A stretch of DNA of 37,250 nucleotides from an uncultured Georgenia sp. (GTDB taxonomy: Bacteria; Actinomycetota; Actinomycetes; Actinomycetales; Actinomycetaceae): positions 1 to 37,250 of the forward strand of contig NZ_CALGNQ010000268.1 in NCBI RefSeq assembly GCF_937958535.1. Direction: 5' to 3'. Shown one piece after another: positions 27,871 through 35,214 of this stretch; position 1 is the first letter of the stretch, and the number at the start of each line of letters is the position of its first letter. The position numbers and the translations under genes were made by a program. The notes beneath the pieces were generated by a model. That model was not told the DNA's origin. It searched no databases and worked only from the letters and a program-made list of their open reading frames with translations.

Positions 27871-29070
27871 ATGCAGTTCGGAATCTTCACGGTCAGCGAC
27901 GTCACGACCGACCCGACCACCGGTCACACGCCGAATGACACCGAGCGCGTCCGCGCGATCCTCAAGATCGCCGAGCACGCCGACCAGGCCGGTCTCGACG
28001 TCTTCGCCACCGGCGAGCACCACAACCCGCCCTTCGTCGCCTCGTCGCCGACGACGATGCTCGGCTACCTCGCCGGCCGCACCAAGAACATCGTCCTGTC
28101 CACCGCCACGACGCTCATCACCACCAACGACCCGGTGAAGATCGCCGAGGACTACGCCATGCTCCAGGTCATCAGCGACGGCCGGATGGACCTCATGATG
28201 GGCCGCGGCAACACCGGTCCGGTCTACCCCTGGTTCGGCAAGGACATCCGCCAGGGCATCAACCTCGCCATCGAGAACTACGCGCTGCTGCGCCGCCTCT
28301 GGGAGGAGGAGGTCGTGGACTGGCAGGGCAAGTTCCGCACCCCGCTGCAGGGCTTCACCGCCACCCCGCGCCCGCTCGACGGCGTCCCGCCGTTCGTGTG
28401 GCACGGCTCCATCCGCAGCCCGGAGATCGCCGAGCAGGCCGCCTACTACGGCGACGGGTTCCTCCACAACAACATCTTCTGGCCGATGGAGCACACCAAG
28501 CGGATGATCCACTACTACCGCCAGCGCTACGAGCACTACGGCCACGGCCGGGCGGACCAGGCGATCGTCGGCCTCGGCGGCCAGTTCTTCGCCCGGAAGA
28601 ACTCCCAGGACGCGTGGAACGAGTTCCGCCCCTACTTCGACAACGCCCCGGTCTACGGCCACGGGCCCTCGATGGAGGACTTCACCCGGGAGACGCCGCT
28701 GACCGTCGGCTCGCCGCAGCAGATCATCGACCGGTACGCCGCGATGCGCGAGCACGTCGGTGACTACCAGCGCCAGCTCTTCCTCATCGACCACGCGGGC
28801 CTGCCGCTGAAGACCGTCCTGGAGCAGATCGACATCCTCGCCGAGGAGATCGTCCCCGCGCTGCGCAAGGAGAACGAGTCCAAGCGCCCCGCGCACGTCC
28901 CCTCCGACCCGCCGAGCCACGCCGACCGCGTCGCCAAGGCGATGGCCGAGGGCAAGGCGCAGGACCAGCACGTGGCCGGCGAGGACCGCTGGACCGGCCG
29001 CACCGCGGAGGACGACGCCGCGGCCGCCGCCACCGCCGGTGCCAAGCGCGGCGCCGCGTTCGGACTCTGA
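27871..29070 (+). CDS. Luciferase-like FMN-dependent monooxygenase, CE1758 family
   Basis: 399 residues. I chose ATG 27871 because TGAGGGG lies at a workable distance; the in-frame TTG at 27862 is too close to that site. TIM-barrel LLM features: MQFGIFTVSDVT at the start, FATGEHHNPPFVASSP, LSTATTLITTNDPVKIAEDYAMLQVISDGRMDLMMGRGN, VPPFVWHGSIRSPEIAEQAA. This matches the CE1758-type subfamily, which is found next to a dedicated FMN reductase as here. Reduced flavin from the neighbour would support oxygenation of an unknown substrate. The C-terminal 40 residues are charged and low in complexity. Confidence 0.92.
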   Translation: MQFGIFTVSDVTTDPTTGHTPNDTERVRAILKIAEHADQAGLDVFATGEHHNPPFVASSPTTMLGYLAGRTKNIVLSTATTLITTNDPVKIAEDYAMLQVISDGRMDLMMGRGNTGPVYPWFGKDIRQGINLAIENYALLRRLWEEEVVDWQGKFRTPLQGFTATPRPLDGVPPFVWHGSIRSPEIAEQAAYYGDGFLHNNIFWPMEHTKRMIHYYRQRYEHYGHGRADQAIVGLGGQFFARKNSQDAWNEFRPYFDNAPVYGHGPSMEDFTRETPLTVGSPQQIIDRYAAMREHVGDYQRQLFLIDHAGLPLKTVLEQIDILAEEIVPALRKENESKRPAHVPSDPPSHADRVAKAMAEGKAQDQHVAGEDRWTGRTAEDDAAAAATAGAKRGAAFGL

Positions 29071-29093
29071 GACACGACAGCAAGGAGAACGAC

Positions 29094-29711
29094 ATGAGCA
29101 CGCGAACCATCGCCGTCGTCTCGGCCGGCCTGGGCCAGCCGTCGTCGACCCGGCTGCTCGCCGACCGCCTCGCCGAGGCCACCACCAGTGCGCTCGCCGA
29201 GCAGGGCGTGACCGCCGAGGTCGTCACCTTCGAACTGCGGGACCTCGCCCACGAGATCACCAACGCCATGCTCACCGGCTTCCCCACCGGTGACCTCCGC
29301 GAGGCGCTCGCCACGATCACCGGTGCCGACGGCCTCGTCGCCGTCACGCCGATCTTCACCACGAGCTACTCGGGGCTGTTCAAGTCCTTCGTCGACATCA
29401 TCGACAAGGACTCGCTGGGCGACATGCCGGTGCTCATCGGGGCGACGGGCGGTACGCCCCGGCACTCCCTGGCCACCGAGTACGCGATCCGGCCGCTGTT
29501 CACCTACCTCCACGCCGACGTCGTCACCACGTCGGTCTTCGCCGCCACCGACGACTGGGCCGGTGAGGGCGACCGGGTGAACCCCCTGCCGGACCGGATC
29601 CGCCGCGCCGGCAAGGAGCTCGCCGACAAGATCGCCGCCCGCCCCGAGCGTAGGGACGCCGGCGACGAGTTCACCAACGCCCCGTCGTTCGCGGAGCTGC
29701 TGAGCCGCTGA
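29094..29711 (+). CDS. NADPH-dependent FMN reductase, LLM partner (CE1759 family)
   Basis: 205 residues, ATG 29094 with AAGGAG upstream, 23 bases after the monooxygenase stop. Flavodoxin-like fold: TIAVVSAGLGQPSSTRLLAD binds FMN phosphate, VAVTPIFTTSYSGLFKSFVD and LIGATGGTPRHSL match the reductase family. The fixed pairing with the CE1758-type monooxygenase supports the specific name. It would supply reduced FMN. A strong hairpin follows the gene. Confidence 0.93.
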   Translation: MSTRTIAVVSAGLGQPSSTRLLADRLAEATTSALAEQGVTAEVVTFELRDLAHEITNAMLTGFPTGDLREALATITGADGLVAVTPIFTTSYSGLFKSFVDIIDKDSLGDMPVLIGATGGTPRHSLATEYAIRPLFTYLHADVVTTSVFAATDDWAGEGDRVNPLPDRIRRAGKELADKIAARPERRDAGDEFTNAPSFAELLSR

Positions 29712-29730
29712 CCTCGTCCGGGGGAGGTGG

Positions 29731-29766
29731 CGAACGCCGCCGGTGCACGCGCACCGGCGGCGTTCG
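29731..29766. terminator. Bidirectional terminator hairpin
   Basis: Perfect 16-bp stem CGAACGCCGCCGGTGC (29731-29746) / GCACCGGCGGCGTTCG (29751-29766) with loop ACGC. It lies between the convergent FMN reductase and Rv3235-family genes and can serve both strands. There is no clear T-run. Confidence 0.8.
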
Positions 29767-29828
29767 TGCGCCGTGGGGTGGGAGGCCGGTGGCGGCCCGG
29801 CCGATGAGGGCTGCGTGCCGTGCGGCGG

Positions 29829-30341
29829 TCAGCCGATCTCCAGCGCCGTCGCGCGCCACCGTCCCCGATGTGTCTCGACCCGGACCGCGGCGGCCCTGAT
29901 CCGCACGCCGTCGTGGACGACGACCGCCGCCTCGTGTACGCCGGGGCGCACCTCGGTGCACCGCACCCGACGTACCCGGGCGCACAGCGCAGGGTCCGGC
30001 CGTCCCAGGATCCGCACCGCCAGGCCCGCGCGTCGGGCGAGCGAGGCGTAGAGGTCGGCACTGAGCCAGCGCGCCAGCTGGGCGGTGGGGCGGCTGCCGG
30101 TGAGCACCTCGACCGCCGCCCGCGCGAGGGTTGCCACCCACGGCCCGACCGGCGGCAGCCCTGCGAGATCCTCAGGACGCGGCTCACGGCGGTCCGGGTC
30201 GGGCGCCGCCGCCTCCGCCGGGGTCTGCACGCTGAACCGCACTCGGTCCCACGGCCGGCCACCGCCCGGCCCTGCGTCCGGTGGGCGGCCGGAGTGCTCG
30301 ACTCGACGGGGTGCCGGGGTGAGCGCCGTCGTCGCTGTCAT
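29829..30341 (-). CDS. Rv3235-family protein
   Basis: 170 residues, start ATG 30341 overlapping the stop of the LysM gene by four bases. A disordered N-terminus (about 65 residues, Pro/Arg-rich) precedes a compact domain with VATLARAAVEVLTGSRPTAQ, LARWLSADLYASLARRAGL, VRRVRCTEVRPGVHEAAVV and RGRWRATALEIG. The family is named after M. tuberculosis Rv3235, which also lies near secA1. Function is unknown; I note partial resemblance of the C-terminal strands to NTF2-like or accessory secretion domains, without strong support. Confidence 0.85.
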   Translation of the reverse strand: MTATTALTPAPRRVEHSGRPPDAGPGGGRPWDRVRFSVQTPAEAAAPDPDRREPRPEDLAGLPPVGPWVATLARAAVEVLTGSRPTAQLARWLSADLYASLARRAGLAVRILGRPDPALCARVRRVRCTEVRPGVHEAAVVVHDGVRIRAAAVRVETHRGRWRATALEIG

Positions 30342-31444
30342 GGTGCGTCCTTCCGGTCGGGGGCCAGGAGCTCCTGGCCGGGGCGGATGAGGTGAGGGTC
30401 CGCACCGATGACGGCGCGGTTGGTCGAGTGCCAGCGCGGCCAATCCGCCGCGATCTCGGCATCGGCGGCGTCCGCGCCGAGGTGGGCGGCGGCGATGCCC
30501 CAGAGGGTGTCGCCCGGACGGACGACGTAGGGGGCTCCGGAGTCGGCCGGACCTGGCGACGGCGGGGCCGGCTGCTGCCCTGACGTCGGCGGGACGGGCG
30601 CGGCCGAGGCAGGGCCGGAGGCGGGAGGAGGGGCCGAGGTCCCGGCGGGGGCTGCGGTCCCAACCCCCGATTCGGGTGCGTCGCTCGGGCCGCTGGGGTC
30701 GGGCCGGGGCGTGACGGGTCCAGGCGCCATGCCGCCGTCGGTGGGAGGTGGGGCGGCGGCCGACCAGGGCGGCACGCGGGACCGGTCGCCGTCGAGCGAC
30801 CAGGGGGCGGGTGAGGCAGCGAGGCTCGGGAGCAGCGTGTCGCTGGGATGCCCGGCCTCGCGCGCGCCGCCGGCTCGCCTGTGGGGTGCCGCTCCTGCCG
30901 CCCGGGTGGGGTCGTCGTGGGGCTCGGCGAGGCCGGCCGGTGGGGCGGCCGGCGCGGTGCTCGGGGGCTCCGGGTCCGGGAACGCGGTGGACCCGGGCCT
31001 CAGGTCGAGCGGGACGGCGTCCTCGAGGGACCCGCCGTCCGGCGGCACGTCGGTGCTCGTCGTACTCGCTGCGAGGCTGCCGGCCGGTGGCGAGGCGGGC
31101 AGCGCCGCACTCGCAGGTGTCACCCCGAGGGCCAGTCCGGCACCGACTCCGACGACGGCGGCTCGCCGCAGGACGGGGGGTCCGAGACGACGGACCCCGG
31201 CGCGGAGCACGGCGGCCAGGCGCACCGTCCGTCGGCTCAGGACGGCGATCTCCGCGACGACGAGCACGGCCGCGGTGAGGGCGTACCACGTGGCCACCAC
31301 CGCACCGCCGCCCGCCGCGACCAGCGCGACGACCTCGTCGACCCGGAGCAGCCCGCGTCCGGCGAGCCGGAGGGCCCACCCGCCGAGCAGCCAGGCCGCG
31401 AGCGACGCTGACGTCGCCGCGGCGGCGGAGCGGAGCATCACCAT
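30338..31444 (-). CDS. Membrane-anchored LysM-domain protein
   Basis: 368 residues from ATG 31444, chosen for AAGGAG eight bases upstream. The N-terminal 120 residues hold two to three hydrophobic spans, the last ending in VTPASAALP, which looks like a signal cleavage site. A long Pro/Ala/Ser-rich spacer follows. The C-terminal 60 residues contain a LysM domain: YVVRPGDTLWGIAAAHLG and PHLIRPGQELLAP, with an insertion holding DWPRWHSTN. LysM binds GlcNAc-containing polymers, so the protein may link membrane and peptidoglycan. It is coupled to the Rv3235-family gene. Confidence 0.88.
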   Translation of the reverse strand: MVMLRSAAAATSASLAAWLLGGWALRLAGRGLLRVDEVVALVAAGGGAVVATWYALTAAVLVVAEIAVLSRRTVRLAAVLRAGVRRLGPPVLRRAAVVGVGAGLALGVTPASAALPASPPAGSLAASTTSTDVPPDGGSLEDAVPLDLRPGSTAFPDPEPPSTAPAAPPAGLAEPHDDPTRAAGAAPHRRAGGAREAGHPSDTLLPSLAASPAPWSLDGDRSRVPPWSAAAPPPTDGGMAPGPVTPRPDPSGPSDAPESGVGTAAPAGTSAPPPASGPASAAPVPPTSGQQPAPPSPGPADSGAPYVVRPGDTLWGIAAAHLGADAADAEIAADWPRWHSTNRAVIGADPHLIRPGQELLAPDRKDAP

Positions 31445-31456
31445 CGATGTCTCTCC

Positions 31457-31508
31457 TTGATGGTGTTTGATGTCGGTTGCTGTCGGTTGATCGCGTATGG
31501 CGTCCATA
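31457..31508. promoter_or_regulatory. 10-bp phased repeats plus inverted repeat upstream of LysM gene
   Basis: Four consecutive 10-bp units on the plus strand: TTGATGGTGT, TTGATGTCGG, TTGCTGTCGG, TTGATCGCGT (31457-31496), so TTG(A/C)T recurs every helical turn. Directly beyond is TATGG-CGT-CCATA (31496-31508), a perfect dyad. This sits in the divergent region and in the probable leader or promoter of the LysM gene. Confidence 0.5.
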
Positions 31509-31603
31509 TGTACTCGCGTCCCCGTCGGCTGTCCATCGTTGGCATGACGCCCTGTGGACGGATCGGGCGTGCACGGCCCTTCCGGGGCACTAGCGTGGGC
31601 GGG

Positions 31604-32110
31604 GTGCGGTGGGAGGCCCTGTTTGACGACCTCGAGCGTCAGTTCACGCAGGAGCTGCGTGCTGCCGCGGACGAGGAGGTCCTCGATCTCGCCGAGGCGG
31701 AGCAGGCGCAGGTCACGCTCGCCGACCGGCTGCGCGCGCGCCGCGGGCAGGCCGTGTCGCTGCGCCTGACGGACGGCAGTGACGTCCACGGCACCGTCCT
31801 CGACGCTGCCGTCCAGTGGCTCCTCGTCGCGGACACCGGCCGACGGGTTCTCGTCCCGGTGTCCGCCGTCGCGGCGGCGCGGAACCTGGGGCACGCCGCC
31901 CCGGAGTCCCCGGTGGTCGAGCGGCGGCTGCGGTTGACCCACGTGCTGCGCGCGCTGGCGCGAGAGGAGGCCGCGGTGGTGGTCCGGACGACGGCGGGCG
32001 ACCACCGAGGTCGGATCACCCGGGTCGCGGCGGACCATGTCGAGCTCGACACGGGGGCGGGCAGCGTGGCCCTGGCGCTGGGACACGTCCTCGCCGTGCT
32101 CACCCCCTGA
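31604..32110 (+). CDS. Small conserved actinobacterial protein, predicted LSm-like
   Basis: 168 residues from GTG 31604; the frame is open further upstream, but the VRWEALFDDLERQ start fits the family as I know it. An N-terminal helical part (about 50 residues) precedes two similar beta segments: GQAVSLRLTDGSDVHGTVLD with VLVPVSAVAAARNL, and AAVVVRTTAGDHRGRITRVA with VALALGHVLAVL. This layout recalls tandem Sm-like folds. Relatives are sometimes annotated as Fis-family regulators, for which I see no HTH evidence. Function unknown. Confidence 0.75.
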   Translation: MRWEALFDDLERQFTQELRAAADEEVLDLAEAEQAQVTLADRLRARRGQAVSLRLTDGSDVHGTVLDAAVQWLLVADTGRRVLVPVSAVAAARNLGHAAPESPVVERRLRLTHVLRALAREEAAVVVRTTAGDHRGRITRVAADHVELDTGAGSVALALGHVLAVLTP

Positions 32111-32120
32111 CGGCGGGGGA

Positions 32121-32157
32121 GGCGACGGCTCGCCGGCCGGGGGAGGCGAGTCTCGCC
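32121..32157. terminator. Tandem small hairpins between convergent genes
   Basis: GGCGA-CGGC-TCGCC (32121-32134) and GGCGA-GTC-TCGCC (32145-32157) lie within a near-duplicate segment (CGGCGGGGGAGGCGA at 32111, CGGCCGGGGGAGGCGA at 32134). They are likely to act at the shared 3' end of the flanking genes. Confidence 0.4.
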
Positions 32158-32189
32158 GATGGCCGCGCCGGGCAGGGGGTCGGACCCGG

Positions 32190-32405
32190 TCAGTCTGTGG
32201 ACTCCCGCTCACCGGCGAGTGCGGAGCGGGTGCGGGCGTACTGCCGCTGGATGTACTCCTCGAGCACCACGGCCTCGACCCGCCACATGCCTCGGCCACC
32301 GACCTGAATGGCGGGCAGGTCACCCGACCGCACGAGCGAGCGCGCCTGCGCCACGGAGATCGACAGCTCCTCGGCGACGTCCGCAAGGGTGAGGAAGCGA
32401 GCCAT
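32190..32405 (-). CDS. BldC-like helix-turn-helix protein
   Basis: 71 residues: FLTLADVAEELSISVAQARS is the HTH, followed by LVRSGDLPAIQVGGRGMWR and VEAVVLEEYIQRQYA. Size and sequence match the BldC/excisionase-like MerR-type HTH group. BldC is a developmental regulator in Streptomyces that binds direct repeats; in non-sporulating Actinobacteria the role is unclear. It is divergent from the SAF gene, so it may act on the palindromes between them. Confidence 0.93.
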   Translation of the reverse strand: MARFLTLADVAEELSISVAQARSLVRSGDLPAIQVGGRGMWRVEAVVLEEYIQRQYARTRSALAGERESTD

Positions 32406-32444
32406 GTCCCCAGTCTCTCACCGGCCGGGCGGATGGGGCCGCAT

Positions 32445-32480
32445 CCTGTGCACAGGGACCACGGAACACCACACCTGTGG
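32445..32480. promoter_or_regulatory. Two palindromes in the BldC-SAF divergent region
   Basis: CCTGTGCACAGG (32445-32456) is a perfect 12-bp palindrome; CCACA-CC-TGTGG (32469-32480) is a second dyad. Both include CCTGTG, 29 bases apart. Possible operators for the HTH protein next door. Confidence 0.45.
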
Positions 32481-32545
32481 AGAAACCGCCCCACGCGTTC
32501 CGCCGACCGGGCACCATGGGCGGCAAGCACGCGGAGGGGAGTGCG

Positions 32546-33196
32546 ATGAGCGACGACGACGCGCAACGACTACGGCGGCCCAGCTGGCGCGACCCTCGCC
32601 TGGGGGTCGGCATCCTCCTCGTCGTCGGCTCGGTCGCGCTGGGCAGCTGGGCGGTGGCGCAGGCGGACGCGACGGTCGAGGTCCTGGCGACCGTCGAGGC
32701 TCTGACCCCCGGCGACCGTCTCGGCGATGCTCAGCTCGAGACCCGTCCGGTGCGCCCTGACGGTGGGCTCACCGACATCTACCTGCCGGCCACCACCGAG
32801 GTGGCGGAGGACGCCGTGGTGACCCGGGTGGTCGGCGCCGGAGAGCTCGTACCCGCCGCGGCGGTCGGCAGCGCGGCCGACGTGACGCTCCGCCCGGTGG
32901 TCGTCGCGCTGTCCGGCGCCGTGCCGAACGGTGTCACCCAGGGTGGGCTCGTCGACCTGTGGCTCACCATCCCCACCCGACCCGGACAGGCACCCGACGA
33001 CGCTTCCGCCCCGCCGCAGCTGCTAGCCGAGGGCCTGGTCGTGGCGGATCTCCTCGAGGGTGACTCGCTGTTCGCGGCGGCAGGTGGCTCGGCCGTCCAG
33101 GTCCTTGTCACCCAGGACGACCTGCCCACCGTGCTGGCGGCACTCGCCGGCGACGGCGAGATCGTCGTCGTCCCGGTCCCCGGCGGTGGACCGTGA
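32546..33196 (+). CDS. SAF-domain membrane protein (CpaB/RcpC-like)
   Basis: 216 residues from ATG 32546 with GGAGGGG upstream. One N-terminal span (VGILLVVGSVALGSWAVAQA) is followed by an SAF domain: VEVLATVEALTPGDRLGDAQLE and VVTRVVGAGELVPAAAVG, then a second beta region (VPNGVTQGGLVDLWLTIP). This is the layout of CpaB/RcpC proteins of Tad pili, but shorter. No cpaF, tadB/C or pilin gene is in the window. GTGA overlap with the next gene indicates coupling. Confidence 0.85.
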   Translation: MSDDDAQRLRRPSWRDPRLGVGILLVVGSVALGSWAVAQADATVEVLATVEALTPGDRLGDAQLETRPVRPDGGLTDIYLPATTEVAEDAVVTRVVGAGELVPAAAVGSAADVTLRPVVVALSGAVPNGVTQGGLVDLWLTIPTRPGQAPDDASAPPQLLAEGLVVADLLEGDSLFAAAGGSAVQVLVTQDDLPTVLAALAGDGEIVVVPVPGGGP

Positions 33197-34509
33197 CCAC
33201 CGGCGTCCTCCTCGCGCTGACCCACCCACAGGAGGCGGAGCTCGTCGCGCTCATCGACGCGCCAGGGACGGGGATGCGCGTGGTACGACGCTGCGCCGAT
33301 GTGCCCGAGGTCCTCGCCGCCGGGCTCGCCGGGCTGGGGACGCTGGCCGTGCTCTCCGCCGACCTCCCCGGCCTGGATCGCCCGGTGCTCGGCCGGCTCA
33401 CCGGCGGCGGCGTCCGTACCGTGCTCCTCGCTCCGGCGGACGACCTGCCCCGCTGTCGGGCGCTCGGCGCGACGACCGTGGTCACCGAGGAGTCCGGTCC
33501 CGCGCAGTGGGCCGGTGCGGTGGCGGAGCTGGCGCGGGCCGAACCCGTGGACGAGCCGGCACCGGTCCGCCGGGAGCGTCCGGTCGACAAGCCGGCAGTC
33601 GGTCAGGGGCGACTGGCCGTCGTGTGGGGACCGCGTGGTTCACCCGGCCGCACCACCGTGGCGGTCAACCTCGCCCAGGAGCTGTCGAGCAGGGGGCCCA
33701 CCCTCCTCGTCGACGCCGACACCGAGGCACCCAGCGTCACCCAGACACTCGGTGTCCTCGACGAGACCGCCGGTATCGCCGCGGCGGCCCGTCTGGCCGG
33801 GGACGGCCGCCTCGATGCGGAGGCGCTGCGGGCACTGACCCGCGGCCTGGCGAAAGGGCCGCGGCTCCTCACCGGGCTGACCCGCCCCGACCGGTGGCGC
33901 GAGCTGCCCGCGGCGTCCCTCGACGTCGTGTGGGAGTCGGCCCGGCTGGTGGCGGACTGGACCGTCGTCGACGTCGGCGCGGGCATCGACGAGGCCCGCG
34001 GAGGAGCGCCGCCCGGGGCGGCGCCGCGACGGCACCAGGCGAGTATCGCGGCCCTGGCCGCGGCGGATGTCGTGGTCGTCGTCGGCGCGGCCGAGCCGAT
34101 CGGGATGCACCGCCTCGTCGTCGCGCTGCAGGAGCTCACCGAGTCGGGTGTGTGCCGACCGCACGCCCAGCGGCTGGTGGTCGTCAACCGGGTGCGGGCA
34201 TCCGCCGCGGGCGCGAACCCGGAGCAGGCCGTCCTGGAGTCCCTCGCCCGGTTCGCGGCGGTGAGTGACCCGTTGCTCGTCCCGGACGACCGTGCCGCCC
34301 TCGACCGTGCGGTCCTGCGCGGGGCGACACTCGCCGAGGTTGCGCCCGGCAGCCGTGCTCGCAGCGCGCTCCACGAGCTCGCCGACCGGCTCGCCGGCCC
34401 GGGCCCGGAGCGGGCAGGCCGCGGCGCACGCCGTCGCCGGCGCCGGGGACGTGTCGCACTGCGTACCAGGAAGTCCGGCGCGGGATCACCGGTTCTGGCC
34501 GAGCGGTGA
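33193..34509 (+). CDS. CpaE-like MinD/ParA-type P-loop protein
   Basis: 438 residues from GTG 33193. The N-terminal 130 residues resemble a receiver-like fold without phospho-acceptor. The P-loop at residues 146-155 reads GPRGSPGRTT; both lysines expected in a MinD-type loop are arginine (R148, R153). VDADTEAPSVTQTLG is the Walker A' region, and WTVVDVGAG and VVVVGAAEPIGMHRLV follow the MinD pattern. The C-terminal tail is very basic (RRRRRRGRVALRTRK). CpaE places Tad pili at the pole; here it accompanies only the SAF protein. Arginine forms of this loop are also known in other Actinobacteria, so it may be a family trait. Confidence 0.85.
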   Translation: MTTGVLLALTHPQEAELVALIDAPGTGMRVVRRCADVPEVLAAGLAGLGTLAVLSADLPGLDRPVLGRLTGGGVRTVLLAPADDLPRCRALGATTVVTEESGPAQWAGAVAELARAEPVDEPAPVRRERPVDKPAVGQGRLAVVWGPRGSPGRTTVAVNLAQELSSRGPTLLVDADTEAPSVTQTLGVLDETAGIAAAARLAGDGRLDAEALRALTRGLAKGPRLLTGLTRPDRWRELPAASLDVVWESARLVADWTVVDVGAGIDEARGGAPPGAAPRRHQASIAALAAADVVVVVGAAEPIGMHRLVVALQELTESGVCRPHAQRLVVVNRVRASAAGANPEQAVLESLARFAAVSDPLLVPDDRAALDRAVLRGATLAEVAPGSRARSALHELADRLAGPGPERAGRGARRRRRRGRVALRTRKSGAGSPVLAER

Positions 34510-34523
34510 GGAACAATGCGCCC

Positions 34524-35006
34524 ATGCGGATCTACCTGCCGGCCACGAGTGCCGACCTCAGCCGACCGGACGGCGTACCGCCGCGCTGGGGCCACGCGGT
34601 GACCGCCGAGCTGCGCCGCGCCCTGCCCGACGAGGACGACGAGGGCCTGGAGGAGAGCGCCATGCTGGCCGCGGCCGACGAGAGCATCGTCCACCTGCGG
34701 GCATCGTCCTCGGCCGTCCCGAGGCGGGTGGTCATCGCTGCCGACGTGGAGGACTCCGCCGTCGTCGTCCCGACCCGCTCCCGTCCCTGGCAGCCGGGTG
34801 ACGACCAGCTGCCCAGCGCTGTCGAGGTCCGAGTCACCGTGCAGTGGCGGGACGTGGCGAGCATCCACGTGGACGGCGCGGACGCCGTGTCGGACGTCGC
34901 CGCCGCGATGGAGGACGACGAGGCGGTCGAGCGCGCGGCCGAGCACGACCTGCTGTGGTACGACGTCGTCGAACGCGAGGTCCTCGCCCGCGACCTACGG
35001 GGGTGA
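34524..35006 (+). CDS. DUF6912-family protein
   Basis: 160 residues from ATG 34524, chosen because the family starts MRIYLPAT; an overlapping GTG at 34506 would add six residues. An acidic, cytoplasmic protein: WGHAVTAELRRALPDEDDEGLE, RRVVIAADVED, EVRVTVQWRDVASIHVDG and HDLLWYDVVEREVL. No catalytic motif. It is commonly found near HAD- or CpaE-like genes in Actinobacteria; function unknown. It sits 14 bases after the CpaE-like gene, so likely in the same operon. Confidence 0.85.
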   Translation: MRIYLPATSADLSRPDGVPPRWGHAVTAELRRALPDEDDEGLEESAMLAAADESIVHLRASSSAVPRRVVIAADVEDSAVVVPTRSRPWQPGDDQLPSAVEVRVTVQWRDVASIHVDGADAVSDVAAAMEDDEAVERAAEHDLLWYDVVEREVLARDLRG

Positions 35007-35214
35007 GGCCGGCGCACCGGTGAGCGCGAGCCGTCCGGCCGTGGACGGAGGCGTCGAGCCGGTGTGCCGTCAGGCTGCACGACTACTGGTGCGACCCGCT
35101 CGACACGTGGGCCCGGGTCAGGGGGCCGCGGCGGTCGACGACGCCGGTGCCGCGGCCGGGCCAGGCACGCGTCACGTCGGCAGACCGAGCACGCACGCAG
35201 CGTGGGCGGTGGCC

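Noticed and set aside
35024..35214. Open frame reading LHDYWCDPLDTWARVR between DUF6912 and sbcC
   Set aside because: It looked like a gene remnant, but there is no start codon or further similarity, and high GC alone explains the openness.
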